Positions 15,295-24,636 of a stretch of DNA of 64,000 bases are shown one piece after another (positions within the stretch are counted from its first letter, which is position 1; each line of letters begins with the position of its first letter). Origin of the DNA: Fibrobacteraceae bacterium (GTDB lineage Bacteria; Fibrobacterota; Fibrobacteria; Fibrobacterales; Fibrobacteraceae); the NCBI GenBank assembly GCA_017631885.1, contig JAGBSH010000009.1, forward strand, positions 1-64,000. Reading direction: 5' to 3'. A program made the translations under genes and the position numbers. The notes below the pieces were generated by a model. It made no database searches, was not told where the DNA came from, and saw only the letters and a program-made list of their open reading frames with translations.

Positions 15295-16665
15295 TTAGAA
15301 CGGCTTAGTATAATAACCATTCATAAGCTGACTAAACATCATCTGCAAAATGTTAGAGAAGTAGCTTCCATTAGTCACTTGCATAGGTTCTTGGTTGAAA
15401 ATAGCTAAGCAAGCATCAAGCCAACCCTGAGAGCCATTCATGCCAGTCAAGCACCAAGCACCGCGCCATTGAATTGGCAAAGCATTACCTGATTTATCAG
15501 CTCCAATAGTTGGATTCCAAGAATAGTTCACAGAAGGAATTTGAGCTGGGTCACCATTACTCTTAGCAGAAATAAAAGATTGAAGTGTATTCAAAACTGC
15601 AAGAGCGCGTTCATCTTTAAACCAATAGTAATCCCAAGCAATACGCCATGGAATACGTACAGATTCCTTATCAAACAACCAATAAGTCTTATCTGCAGAA
15701 CCATTATCTGGGTTTACAGCTACACCAGCGCCATTACTCCAGTCAGGGAAAACACCAGTACCAGCAGCTTGAACTTTCTGCATATAAGCATACATTGCAT
15801 CAAGCACACCAGTCCAATTGTGGTTTGGATCAACCATAGCAAACAAACGCAAAGCTACAGGTGAGAAATAACTCAAGTTGTAAGCAGGGTCTGCGGTATG
15901 CCACATTGGTGTATCACCAGAATAAATAAGCAAATTAGCTGGGTTAATTTCATGTTCCCAAATAGCATTAATCAAAGACAATGCATCATTAAGGTATTCC
16001 TGATTACCAGTCTTGTAATAAGCAATAACAAGAGAAGCAGCAATATCCAAATCAGCATCGGTAGCACTTGATCCATCAATAACATCCCAATGGAATGTAT
16101 TAGTGAGCCATGGCATTAAACCAGTTCCACCCGAATAAATAGAATTACGATACCCTTGGCTATATGTCCAAATAGCATTGTAAGCATCCATATCGCCTTG
16201 GAACAAAGTAATAAGCATACCATACCCGATACCTTCGGAAACAGTACAACCGCGCTTATACATTGGAGTTCCTTGGGCTTCGTCAATCAAACATTTAGAA
16301 TTGCTAGATGTACTCCAAATAACGCGAGCAGGAACTCGGCCTTGAGCCATATAAGGGCCAAAAATTTCACTAAATTCTGCACCAAGAGATGGGTATTTAG
16401 CCGCTTCATCTGCAGCAGACACATAAGAACCTGCTTTCCAGGCAGCATAAAGATTCTGTGTAATAGCCGGGTCAGAAACAGAACTTGGTATAACAGGAGC
16501 AGGAGCAGCGCTCCCACCGCCTTGACCAGGATCTACAGGTGTTTCAGCAGATGGTGGTTGCGGATTTGTAGGTGTAGAATCTTCAGAAGAATCACTAGAA
16601 GTACACGCCGTAGCAAGCAACAAAAACGAACTCGCTAGTAATGGCATCAAAAACTTTGTTTTCAT
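15295..16665 (-). CDS. GH8 endoglucanase, lipoprotein
   Basis: 456 residues. I use the ATG at 16665 because GAGG lies 6 nt before it; a TTG 12 bp upstream is less likely. Lipobox ATAC with Cys21, then a Ser/Pro/Gly-rich linker to about residue 65, so it is tethered to the membrane surface. The GH8 catalytic domain has VSEGIGYGML with the probable acid Glu144. ATDADLDIAASL (from about residue 201) matches the GH8 family signature and its catalytic Asp. It probably cleaves internal beta-1,4-glucan bonds; xylanase or chitosanase activity is also known in the family. It is monocistronic with its own terminator. Confidence 0.92.
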   Translation of the reverse strand: MKTKFLMPLLASSFLLLATACTSSDSSEDSTPTNPQPPSAETPVDPGQGGGSAAPAPVIPSSVSDPAITQNLYAAWKAGSYVSAADEAAKYPSLGAEFSEIFGPYMAQGRVPARVIWSTSSNSKCLIDEAQGTPMYKRGCTVSEGIGYGMLITLFQGDMDAYNAIWTYSQGYRNSIYSGGTGLMPWLTNTFHWDVIDGSSATDADLDIAASLVIAYYKTGNQEYLNDALSLINAIWEHEINPANLLIYSGDTPMWHTADPAYNLSYFSPVALRLFAMVDPNHNWTGVLDAMYAYMQKVQAAGTGVFPDWSNGAGVAVNPDNGSADKTYWLFDKESVRIPWRIAWDYYWFKDERALAVLNTLQSFISAKSNGDPAQIPSVNYSWNPTIGADKSGNALPIQWRGAWCLTGMNGSQGWLDACLAIFNQEPMQVTNGSYFSNILQMMFSQLMNGYYTKPF

Positions 16666-16840
16666 AAAAGGCCTCAATAAAATTTTACTTCTGCTTAATA
16701 TATATAGAGTTCAAAAAAAATCACTCTTTATAAGCGTAAAAAAATCTTTTTTAACAAGATTTTTAATTAAATCACTTAAATTTGCACACTATTACCCTAT
16801 TTTACTTTTTTTCTTTAAAAACCTTTCGGCCAATAAAAAA

Positions 16841-16864
16841 AGAGACGACTTAAAAGTCGTCTCT
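16841..16864 (-). terminator. Rho-independent terminator
   Basis: A 10-bp perfect stem AGAGACGACT/AGTCGTCTCT with loop TAAA, flanked by A-runs and T-runs, 20 nt after the stop of the gene at 16885. Confidence 0.92.
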
Positions 16865-16884
16865 TTTTTAAGAATGTTCAAAAA

Positions 16885-17796
16885 TTACTTAAGAACAATC
16901 TTTTGGCTATGATTCACTGCTTTACCAGCAACGCGAACCATATAAACGCCTGCATCAAGAGAAGCAAGGTTCAAGGAAGAAGAAGCGCTTACAGCACCTT
17001 TCAAAACAACTTGACCTTGGAGGTTGATGACTTCAGCAGCAGCAACGGAGTTGATGCCGGAGATGGAAAGTGTACGGCCAGAAAGCATAGCTTTAACAGA
17101 GGAAGCTGCAACTGGAGCAGAAATAGCGTCAGGAACGTCACCGCAAGCACCTTTTTCACCAACTTGAATAATGTTGAAATCGCCTGATGTACCAGCCTTA
17201 CCGGAGAATTTAACCTTAACAGCTGCAATCATTGTCAAGTAAGAAGCTTGAGGAACAGTTACACCCCAACCACTTTCTTGTTTGAAATCAGACCAAGCAA
17301 GGTCCAAAGTGCTTGCAGAAGCAGCAACTTTCAATTTGCTCATGTAGTTGTTGTATTCAGTAACGGTAGCTTCATCTTCTGGAGCAATTTCCAAGATTGG
17401 AGCAACACCTGCTGTATAAGTGATGCAGAGACCACCCCAAGCAGTTACGTCAGCACCAGTCTGATCTGGACCAGTCAAGTTAAAGCCAAGGCCGGCAAAC
17501 GGATAGTCATAACCAGCGCCCAAAGTTACAGTACCACAAAGACCACCGCAATGGTCGATGATTGGGTCAAGAGCGTTGTCATCATATTCGTTACCAGTAG
17601 CTACAGGCCATGTAATTGCAGATGTACCGCTGTTAGCGTCATCAGCATAAGTGTACCAGTAACCAGATTCATCAGAACCATCATCAAGGCCAGTGTCTAC
17701 GCGGTAGTCGCCATTAGCACCAGACCAAGTGGTCAAAGCAGAAACCATTGTTGCAGCAGCGAGGAAAGCTGAAGCAATAAGAATTTTCTTGTTCAT
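16885..17796 (-). CDS. Secreted CBM-like protein with T9SS-type sorting domain
   Basis: 303 residues. Signal peptide (MNKKILIASAFLAAATMVSA). A beta-rich domain covers about residues 22-215, rich in Gly, Asp and aromatic residues with a Cys pair (HCGGLCG), as in carbohydrate-binding modules, but I cannot name the family. The C-terminal 75 residues, ending in VNHSQKIVLK, have the layout of a type IX sorting domain (LSGRTLSISG..., then GVYMVRVAGK). It is therefore probably exported through the outer membrane and may bind plant polysaccharide. Codon use here looks optimised (many AAG, GCA, ACC), which suggests high expression. Confidence 0.75.
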   Translation of the reverse strand: MNKKILIASAFLAAATMVSALTTWSGANGDYRVDTGLDDGSDESGYWYTYADDANSGTSAITWPVATGNEYDDNALDPIIDHCGGLCGTVTLGAGYDYPFAGLGFNLTGPDQTGADVTAWGGLCITYTAGVAPILEIAPEDEATVTEYNNYMSKLKVAASASTLDLAWSDFKQESGWGVTVPQASYLTMIAAVKVKFSGKAGTSGDFNIIQVGEKGACGDVPDAISAPVAASSVKAMLSGRTLSISGINSVAAAEVINLQGQVVLKGAVSASSSLNLASLDAGVYMVRVAGKAVNHSQKIVLK

Positions 17797-17846
17797 GTTC
17801 TCTCTCTTTGTTTATTGTGAATTGCCCAAAAGGGCTGTTTGGCGTT

Positions 17847-17877
17847 AATATATCTTTTTTTGACGAAATTGTGACAA
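17847..17877 (-). promoter_or_regulatory. Predicted promoter of secreted CBM-like gene
   Basis: On the minus strand, TTGTCA (17872-17877) and TATATT (17847-17852), spacer 19 nt (17 if GATATA is used). A leader of about 45 nt containing a short GCCC/GGGC hairpin ends in AGAGAGAGAAC before the ATG. Confidence 0.5.
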
Positions 17878-18008
17878 TTATTTTTCATATTTTCACTTTT
17901 TTTTTATAAAGCGTTGATTTTTATAAATTAAGGGTATTTAGTATTATTTTTTTTACCTTTGTATACACTCCAAATTTCGCCAAATTACTCAAATCTTCCA
18001 AAAAAACA

Positions 18009-19775
18009 TTAACCTATAGAATCTAACTCTTCAAAACGTTCATAAAACTCTGTTAATTCCTTTTCTTTTTCAGCAATTTCTCTTTGAATTTTAGTCAGTT
18101 TTACATGGTCTGTATAAATTTCTTCTTTTGTCAATTCTTGCTCTAATAAAGCTATTTCTTGTTCCAAATTTTCAATTTTTCCTGGCAAAGCTTCGTATTC
18201 GCGTTCTTCTTTATAACTTCTCTTTGTTTTTACTTTTTCCTTTTTTTGTTCTAATTCTTTTTCTTTTACAAAACTATCTGATTTCCCTTCTTGTTTTTCT
18301 CTTATTTTCCGGATTTCAGCATATTCTGTATAACCACCAACATTTTCATGAATATTTCCAAGGCCTTCAAATCCAAGAATTGTTGTTGCAAAAGAATCCA
18401 AAAACGCTCTGTCATGACTAACCGTAATAACTGTGCCCTTATATTCAGCCAGTAAATTGGCTAAAAGGTCTAGCGTTTCCATATCCAAATCATTTGTCGG
18501 TTCATCTAAAACAAGAACATTTGATGGATGTGAAAAAAGGCAAGCCAAAAGCAATCTGTTTTTTTCTCCGCCAGAAAGAGCACTAATAGGGCCCCTAGCA
18601 CGTTCTGCAGTGAACAAAAAATCTTGTAAATAACTCAACACATGACGCTTTTCTCCATTCAACACAACATATTCTTGGCCGTCCCCAATATTTTCTATCA
18701 AAGATTTATCTTCTCGTAAACGCGTTCGCATCTGGTCAAAATAAGCTATTTGCAAATTTGTCCCTAAACGAACCGAACCTTTATCGGGAGAAAGTTCACC
18801 AAGCAAAATTTTTAAAAGCGTTGTTTTTCCGCAGCCATTTTCACCAACAATACCAACTCTATCACCTCTTGAAATTTCTACAGAGAAATCTTTAATAATT
18901 TCAGAGCCTTCATAACAAAAACTCACATTTTCTGCACGAACAACCAATTTCCCTGAACGTTCCGCTTCAGTAATTTGCATATTAACAGAGCCAGTTCTGT
19001 TTCTACGATTAGCTCTTTCTTCACGCATTTTTAAAAGAGCTCTAACTCGGCCTTCGTTACGTGTTCTTCTTGCTTGAATCCCTTTACGAATCCAAATTTC
19101 TTCTTCGGCTAAACGTTTGTCAAATAGTTTATTACTTGTTTCTTCTTCTGCTAAAGCGGCATCTCTATATTCCACGAATTTATCATAAGGAAAATTCCAC
19201 GATTTAATTTTTCCTCTATCTAATTCAAGAATTCGCTTACTTAATTTTTTCACAAATGCTCTATCATGACTAATAAATAAAACCGCACAAGAAAGTCTTG
19301 AAAGTATGCCTTCTAGCCACTGAATCGAAGCAATATCTAAATGGTTTGTTGGTTCATCTAAAAGCAAAAGATCCGGTTCGCTTGCTAATGCTTTTGCAAA
19401 TAGAACTCTCCTTTTTTGCCCACCAGAAAGGTCATCATAAAACGCTTCTGAATCTATTCCTGTTTTTCCTAAAATACTTTCGCCAAAAGAATTTCTCTCT
19501 TTATTTTTTCCTAAAACAATTTCTCTTACAGTCCCTTTTATGTGAGCTGGAATTTCTTGAATAAGCCTTGCTACGTGCAATCCATTTTTTCGAATAATTT
19601 CTCCAGAATCTGCTTGCATTTCTCCTGAAAGGATTTTTAATAGTGTGCTTTTGCCTTCACCATTTCTGCCAACAAGACAAACACATTCCCCTTCTTCTAT
19701 ATCAAAAGAAACTGAATCTAGAAGCGGTGGCCCTCCAAATCGCAAACAAATATTTTGAACAGAAATTAATGCCAT
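18009..19775 (-). CDS. uup: ABC-F ATPase Uup
   Basis: 588 residues with two ATPase domains and no membrane segments. The first Walker A is GRNGEGKST (36-44) with LSGGQKRR, and the second is GENGCGKTT with LSGGEKNR. The inter-domain linker is charged and helical, and a C-terminal coiled coil (about 515-585) is typical of Uup. Uup acts on ribosomes and in preventing aberrant DNA events, not in transport. It lies 10 nt after the DUF167 gene, in an operon with divIVA. Confidence 0.9.
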   Translation of the reverse strand: MALISVQNICLRFGGPPLLDSVSFDIEEGECVCLVGRNGEGKSTLLKILSGEMQADSGEIIRKNGLHVARLIQEIPAHIKGTVREIVLGKNKERNSFGESILGKTGIDSEAFYDDLSGGQKRRVLFAKALASEPDLLLLDEPTNHLDIASIQWLEGILSRLSCAVLFISHDRAFVKKLSKRILELDRGKIKSWNFPYDKFVEYRDAALAEEETSNKLFDKRLAEEEIWIRKGIQARRTRNEGRVRALLKMREERANRRNRTGSVNMQITEAERSGKLVVRAENVSFCYEGSEIIKDFSVEISRGDRVGIVGENGCGKTTLLKILLGELSPDKGSVRLGTNLQIAYFDQMRTRLREDKSLIENIGDGQEYVVLNGEKRHVLSYLQDFLFTAERARGPISALSGGEKNRLLLACLFSHPSNVLVLDEPTNDLDMETLDLLANLLAEYKGTVITVSHDRAFLDSFATTILGFEGLGNIHENVGGYTEYAEIRKIREKQEGKSDSFVKEKELEQKKEKVKTKRSYKEEREYEALPGKIENLEQEIALLEQELTKEEIYTDHVKLTKIQREIAEKEKELTEFYERFEELDSIG

Positions 19776-19785
19776 AAAAATTATT

Positions 19786-20007
19786 TTAATCGTCTATTTC
19801 AATAACTTTCTTGGAATTCGTTCCGCCTAAAATAACTCGTACTGCACTTTTAGGCTTATGAAAATATTCGGCAAGCAATTTACAAATCGCAGCATTAGCT
19901 TCGCCATCTGAAGGTGGGGCTTTTACATCTACTTTAAAAGAGCCATCCGCTTGTTTGACCACAGACTCCCGACGACTGCGAGCATGAGCTTTTACTTGTA
20001 TTCTCAT
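19786..20007 (-). CDS. DUF167 (YggU-like) protein
   Basis: 73 residues from the ATG at 20007, 2 nt after the divIVA stop. A longer frame would overlap divIVA and adds no family sequence. The core KVDVKAPPSDGEANAAIC and the tail VRVILGGTNSKKVIEID are the DUF167 signature. Small cytoplasmic alpha/beta protein, conserved beside yggT/divIVA-type genes; biochemical role unknown. Confidence 0.9.
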   Translation of the reverse strand: MRIQVKAHARSRRESVVKQADGSFKVDVKAPPSDGEANAAICKLLAEYFHKPKSAVRVILGGTNSKKVIEIDD

Positions 20008-20009
20008 AA

Positions 20010-20474
20010 TTAAAGAGAGTCGAAATCTTTTTCCATTGCTTGTAATAGTTCTTCTTGCGATTGAACCAAAGCACGACAACGAATTAAATAATTCGTTCTT
20101 AATTTTTTCAATTCTTCAATTTCTTTTCGCAATGCTTCTGCTTGTTGTTTAATAGATTCTACTTCTCCTAAAGCTTTAGCTCTAGCTTCTGCAACAATAA
20201 GCGCTGCTTCTTTTTCTGCCGCCATTTTGGCATCATCAGAAGTTTTTTGCATAGTCATTACAGCATCTTGAATCGTTTTTTCAATTTGACGATAATAATT
20301 AACGCGTTCTTCTGCAATTTTTAATCTTTCACTTAAATCATTGCGGTTTCTAGACATTTGTTCAAAAGCCTGAGCAGCCGTTTCAAGAAAAGCTTTGACT
20401 TCTTCTGGGTCATAGCCACCAAAACGTTTAGAATGAAACGTTTGATTTCGAATATCTAATGGAGTCAATTCCAT
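20010..20474 (-). CDS. DivIVA domain protein
   Basis: 154 residues. The N-terminal DivIVA motif (LTPLDIRNQTFHSKRFGGYDPEEV type) is followed by long coiled coil to about residue 130. DivIVA-family proteins bind curved membrane at septa and poles through the N-terminus and oligomerise by the coil. The Arg/Gly-containing loop needed for membrane insertion (KRFGGYD) is present. It heads the divIVA-DUF167-uup operon. Length is normal for the short form of the family. Confidence 0.9.
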   Translation of the reverse strand: MELTPLDIRNQTFHSKRFGGYDPEEVKAFLETAAQAFEQMSRNRNDLSERLKIAEERVNYYRQIEKTIQDAVMTMQKTSDDAKMAAEKEAALIVAEARAKALGEVESIKQQAEALRKEIEELKKLRTNYLIRCRALVQSQEELLQAMEKDFDSL

Positions 20475-20702
20475 AATTACCAGCCCTAAACTTCAAAAAC
20501 TGAAAACTTGCTTTAAAAATAAAAAACTTCTACTCAGAAATCTTCTTTTATTTCTAGAAGACTTCATTTTTTTAAATGCGCCAGACAAAAAGCACAACAA
20601 AAGAGGCGTCATAAATAGAATCCACATGCAATTCTAAAAACCAATCCACACAAAAAAAGCAAAAAGAAAATATCTACAACGAATCATAAAATTTAACAGA
20701 AG

Positions 20703-20727
20703 AAAGCCCGCCAATTTGGCGGGCTTT
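20703..20727 (-). terminator. Hairpin terminator of PEGA gene
   Basis: A 10-bp GC-rich stem AAAGCCCGCC/GGCGGGCTTT with a 5-nt loop. The following minus-strand tract (CTTTCTTCTGTT) is only moderately T-rich. Confidence 0.75.
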
Positions 20728-20751
20728 CCCTAGGAGGAGAAATGAAGATTC

Positions 20752-21267
20752 TTATTTCTTAGTTGCATCAAGCATAATTTCAGAAGTTTCTTCGCCCTTG
20801 ATAGTAACAAGCATTTCTGCTGAGCGACGACCACATTCGGCACGAACCATATGGTCACCGGCATCTAAGTTACGAACAGTAAGAGCTGCACCATCTGTCA
20901 TATCAGCTTGATCACCATCAACATAAATGATGCACTTTGCAGGCTTTGTAGAAACCTTTAAGTGACCTTTTGGAATCGTTGTTTTGCCACCAAATTCATT
21001 TACTTTGTTTGGCCAAACATTGAAACGCTGGTTAACAAGTTCATAGCCCTGATCAATAATAACCAAAGTATGGCGACCAGATGGGAAATCCTTTTCAACA
21101 ATAGGGGTCTTACCTATTTCTTCACCACCAAGAAAAACCTGACTTCCTGGAGGATCAGTCATAATTGTAACCTTACCCATTTGCCCACGAGGTGGTGGTT
21201 CTTCTGCAAAAGTGGCAATTGAAGCACACAGAACCAACAAAACAAAGAGCAAAAAGTTTCTTTTCAT
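20752..21267 (-). CDS. PEGA domain exported protein
   Basis: 171 residues. Signal peptide (residues 1-21, ending TFA), then a first PEGA-type module (VTIMTDPPGSQVFLGGEEIGKTPI, about 33-95) and a second, less complete one (LKVSTKPAKCIIYVDGDQADM, about 103-165). PEGA domains are small beta-folds in surface or periplasmic proteins that probably bind other proteins or cell-wall material. It is a single gene with its own terminator. Codon use looks like that of a well-expressed gene. Confidence 0.85.
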   Translation of the reverse strand: MKRNFLLFVLLVLCASIATFAEEPPPRGQMGKVTIMTDPPGSQVFLGGEEIGKTPIVEKDFPSGRHTLVIIDQGYELVNQRFNVWPNKVNEFGGKTTIPKGHLKVSTKPAKCIIYVDGDQADMTDGAALTVRNLDAGDHMVRAECGRRSAEMLVTIKGEETSEIMLDATKK

Positions 21268-21413
21268 AAAATCTCCTTAAATTTATGTGCTTTTAAGATA
21301 TAAAGTTTTTAAGCTTAAAGTTCATTTTTTTTATTTTTTTTTTGATACTATTCAAAATAAGCCTTAAAAAAGCCAATTTTGTTTGAAATTTCACTTTTTT
21401 TCAAGAGAACGCA

Positions 21414-23105
21414 ATGAAAGAACTCTACCAAAGATTAAAAGCCCTTTCTGGGAAAAATTACGGCAATTACAGACAACTTGCCAATAAAAAACTGGATTTT
21501 GGCGATTTTTCTTTGGAATTTCTACACATTCAAGGCGATCCTTATGCCCCACCTTCTAAAATACTCATTTCGGCTCCTTTAAAAATCCTGGGCTGGACTT
21601 CTAATTTTACCAATTCTTTTACAAAACAGATAGCTTTTTCTGATTTTTTACACCGAGAATTAGCACAAAATATCCAAGAACGTTTTTCTGAAAAAAACTC
21701 TCCTATTATCTTAAATATGCCTGGCGAAGAAATTTTAATTCGAAATTCTTTGTGGTGCGATAATGGGAACATTTCTTTAGTTTTACAAATTGCTTTGCCT
21801 GGAGAAAAACGCCTTATTGATGGCGAAGCTGTTCAAGAAATTTTTATTTCTGCATTACCTGATATTTTAACCAATTCCCTTTATGCTTCTGCAGAAAAAA
21901 TTCAAAAAGCTCTTTTGGCTATTGAAAATCTTGAAATCAGAGAAGGCCTTTTACAAGAAATTGCCAAAAAAGATTTAATCGCTTTTGTCCCTAATGGCGC
22001 TATCTTGCCAAGGGAAAGCGGTATTTCTGAAAAACCTTTACCAGAAGCCATTCCTTTTGAATCACCAGAAAGCCTTTGTGTTGAATTAGAAAGTTGCGGC
22101 AAAAAGATAAAAGGCATGGGTATTCCAAAAGGCATAACTGTTATAACAGGTGGGGCTTTTCATGGTAAATCTACTTTACTTGCGGCATTAGAAAAAGCTG
22201 TTTACCCTCACATAAAAGGCGATGGCCGCGAATGGATTGTTGTTTCTGAAGAAGCTGTTAGAATTAAAACCGAAGAAGGTAGAAGCATTCGCCATTCTGA
22301 CATTTCGCTATTAGTTCATAATTTACCAGGCAATAAAACCACGTCTGATTTTTCAACAGCTTATGCTTCTGGTTCTACAAGCGAAGCCGCTAACCTTTTA
22401 GAAATGTTTGAATTCGGAGCAAGAACATTTCTTATTGATGAAGATTCTAGCGCCGTTAATTTTCTTGTTCGAGATTCTAGAGTTCGCGCTCTCATTGGAA
22501 ATGAAAAAGAACCTCTTGTCCCACTAATTGATCAAATCAAAAATTTTTCTACACTCGGTTGTAATTTTATTTTAGTCGCCGGTGCTTGTGGCGATTACCT
22601 TGAAGTGGCAAATACTGTTTTACTTTTAACAGAATATCGCGTAGAAAATGCGACTGAAAAAGCAAAAAGAATTTGTTCAAATAACTCTGAAATAAAATCA
22701 GAACTCCCTTTAGAATTTGTCCAACTGCAATCTAAATCGTCGCGCGATTTTAAAAATTTTTCCGATGAATTGCGCCCAGCCATTAAACCTCTTTCTGTTG
22801 TAGAAAAACAAGTAAAAGTTAAATTGCAAGGGAGCCGCTTGCATATCGGTTTTTTACAAGCTGAATTAGCTCACATTACCCAAATGCCAAATAGCGCATG
22901 CCAATTAGGGGCTGGTGTTTTTTTATTAAACCTTTTACAAAATCCAGAAAACAAACCTTCACAAGAATTGATTCAAGAGAAATTGGAAAAAGTTTTTCAT
23001 ATAGGTTTTAGAAATTTACCCCAAGGTATGATTCGCGAAATGGCTCTCCCAAGATATTTTGAAATCGTTGCCGTTTTTTTGCGTTTAAGAGATTATGGAC
23101 GTTAA
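21414..23105 (+). CDS. Predicted ATPase of the ABC class (PF09818-like)
   Basis: 563 residues with no signal peptide. A P-loop GGAFHGKST lies near residue 246, followed by a long ATPase domain with an FLIDEDSSAVNF segment (Walker B-like) and a region of DEAD/ABC-type folding, plus distinctive N-terminal and C-terminal domains. The whole length matches the ABC-class ATPase family found as single genes in many bacteria; its cellular role is unknown. It ends with a 4-nt tail-to-tail overlap with the DMT transporter. Confidence 0.88.
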   Translation: MKELYQRLKALSGKNYGNYRQLANKKLDFGDFSLEFLHIQGDPYAPPSKILISAPLKILGWTSNFTNSFTKQIAFSDFLHRELAQNIQERFSEKNSPIILNMPGEEILIRNSLWCDNGNISLVLQIALPGEKRLIDGEAVQEIFISALPDILTNSLYASAEKIQKALLAIENLEIREGLLQEIAKKDLIAFVPNGAILPRESGISEKPLPEAIPFESPESLCVELESCGKKIKGMGIPKGITVITGGAFHGKSTLLAALEKAVYPHIKGDGREWIVVSEEAVRIKTEEGRSIRHSDISLLVHNLPGNKTTSDFSTAYASGSTSEAANLLEMFEFGARTFLIDEDSSAVNFLVRDSRVRALIGNEKEPLVPLIDQIKNFSTLGCNFILVAGACGDYLEVANTVLLLTEYRVENATEKAKRICSNNSEIKSELPLEFVQLQSKSSRDFKNFSDELRPAIKPLSVVEKQVKVKLQGSRLHIGFLQAELAHITQMPNSACQLGAGVFLLNLLQNPENKPSQELIQEKLEKVFHIGFRNLPQGMIREMALPRYFEIVAVFLRLRDYGR

Positions 23106-23962
23106 ATATTACCTAGTGCTATAAACGAAAGTCCAAGCAACACGACAAATAAAGCAAGCCATTTGCGTTTACTTTTCGATTCTTTAAAAAGAAAAAGGCC
23201 TGCCATAAAAGCAATAAGTACACTTGAGCGTCTAATAATAGTAACAATTGAAACTAATGCATTTTCTTCGTGTAAAGAAAGGAAATAAAGTCTATCTGCA
23301 ATAAGCAAGAATACTCCGACAAAAAGCATAATCGGTCTAAACCGGAAAGGCATTTTTTGTCTACGCGGAAACCAGTAAAATAAAAGGATCAAAGCTTGAA
23401 CGCAAGACATATAAACATTGAACCAAAATTGAAGTACTAATGGGTCGTAGTCTAAATTCTGCAAAAGAAACTTGTCATAAACACCGCTGCAAGAACCTAA
23501 AAAAGTTCCAACAAACATACATATCACAAATGGATTTTTCCAATAAGACCCTGATTCTTTTTTACTTGCTGAACTAAATAAAAAATACCCAACAAGGCAA
23601 ACTGCTATTCCTATCCATTGTAATATTTGTGGACGTTCTCCCATAAAAGCTGTTGCCATAAAAATGGTAAAAATAGGTGCTGAAGCTCGAATTGGAGACG
23701 TTATAGAAATCGGAAGTTTAGCTATTGCATTGTAAGTGAATCCCCAACTAGTTGTCACAATTGCTGCTTTAACTAATAAAGTCAAATGATCTTTTAAAGA
23801 ACTTATTTCTGGTATTCCAAATAAAGAAAGTAAAAAAACATTGGTAAGACTACATATTAAAAGTACTGGCCAAACAGCATTTCCGCTGACGGCATTCTTT
23901 TTACAAATATCATAGACTCCAAGAAAAAGAGCCGAACCAAAAGCTAAAGTGAGCCAAATCAC
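23102..23962 (-). CDS. EamA/DMT superfamily transporter
   Basis: 286 residues with about ten hydrophobic helices. Two EamA halves (about 1-135 and 145-286), the second ending ALFVVLLGLSFIALGNI, are typical of the drug/metabolite transporter family. Substrate cannot be told from the sequence. Faces the mscL gene across a 127-bp divergent gap. Confidence 0.88.
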   Translation of the reverse strand: MIWLTLAFGSALFLGVYDICKKNAVSGNAVWPVLLICSLTNVFLLSLFGIPEISSLKDHLTLLVKAAIVTTSWGFTYNAIAKLPISITSPIRASAPIFTIFMATAFMGERPQILQWIGIAVCLVGYFLFSSASKKESGSYWKNPFVICMFVGTFLGSCSGVYDKFLLQNLDYDPLVLQFWFNVYMSCVQALILLFYWFPRRQKMPFRFRPIMLFVGVFLLIADRLYFLSLHEENALVSIVTIIRRSSVLIAFMAGLFLFKESKSKRKWLALFVVLLGLSFIALGNI

Positions 23963-24089
23963 ACCACAAAGATAGTTTTAGAAATCAAAAACAAAAAAGC
24001 ATTTAAAAATATTCTCTTTCAAAAAGAATTATTTAATTTTCTTTTTCAAAGAACTATTGTAGTTCATTTTAACAACATCTGGAGAAAAC

Positions 24090-24545
24090 ATGTCCTTAAA
24101 AAATAAAGCGTCTTCCTTAATGGATGAATTTAAAGCGTTTGCCTTTAAAGGCAATATCGTTGATATGGCCATTGGTGTTATCATCGGTGGTGCATTCGGT
24201 AAAATTGTAACATCTTTCGTAAACGACATTGTAATGCCTAGCGTCAATGCTTTAGTTGCAATGATTACAGGTTCTCAAGCTGCTGGCGAAGGTTTAAAAG
24301 CCCTTACTTATATTACGGCTGCTGGCGCAGAAATTCCTTACGGAAAGTTCCTTGGCCAAGTTCTTGATTTCTTCATTGTCGCTATCGTGGTTTTCATCGT
24401 TATGAAGAAATTCCTCGGTTTTATGCAAAACATGCGCAAGAAAGAAGAAGAACCAGCTCCAGCACCAGCAGAACCGCCACCTCCTCCACCAGAACAAGTT
24501 TTACTTACTGAAATTCGTGATTTATTAAAAAATCAACAAAAGTAA
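24090..24545 (+). CDS. mscL: Large-conductance mechanosensitive channel MscL
   Basis: 151 residues. The first helix motif FKGNIVDMAIGVIIGGAFGK and the second helix (LGQVLDFFIVAIVVFIVMKKF) are diagnostic of MscL, a homopentameric inner-membrane channel that opens under osmotic downshock. The region between the helices and the Pro/Ala-rich stretch before the C-terminal bundle (about 122-137) are longer than in the shortest homologues but within normal range. GGAGA precedes the ATG. Followed by a very strong terminator. Confidence 0.97.
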   Translation: MSLKNKASSLMDEFKAFAFKGNIVDMAIGVIIGGAFGKIVTSFVNDIVMPSVNALVAMITGSQAAGEGLKALTYITAAGAEIPYGKFLGQVLDFFIVAIVVFIVMKKFLGFMQNMRKKEEEPAPAPAEPPPPPPEQVLLTEIRDLLKNQQK

Positions 24546-24552
24546 AATGATA

Positions 24553-24590
24553 TAGAAACCGCCGGCTTTGTTCAAAGCCGGCGGTTTCTA
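24553..24590. terminator. Strong bidirectional terminator
   Basis: A perfect 17-bp stem (24553-24569 with 24574-24590) and a GTTC loop, with A/T tracts outside. It lies between the convergent mscL and lipoprotein genes. Confidence 0.92.
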
Positions 24591-24636
24591 TTTTAACTGA
24601 AAAAAATCTAAACGATTGGTTTAAAGCAGAAAAAAG

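Noticed and set aside
20731-20762. AGGAGGAG followed by ATG and six codons on the plus strand
   Set aside because: The tiny frame overlaps the 3' end of the PEGA gene and stops at once; no promoter seen. Probably chance.
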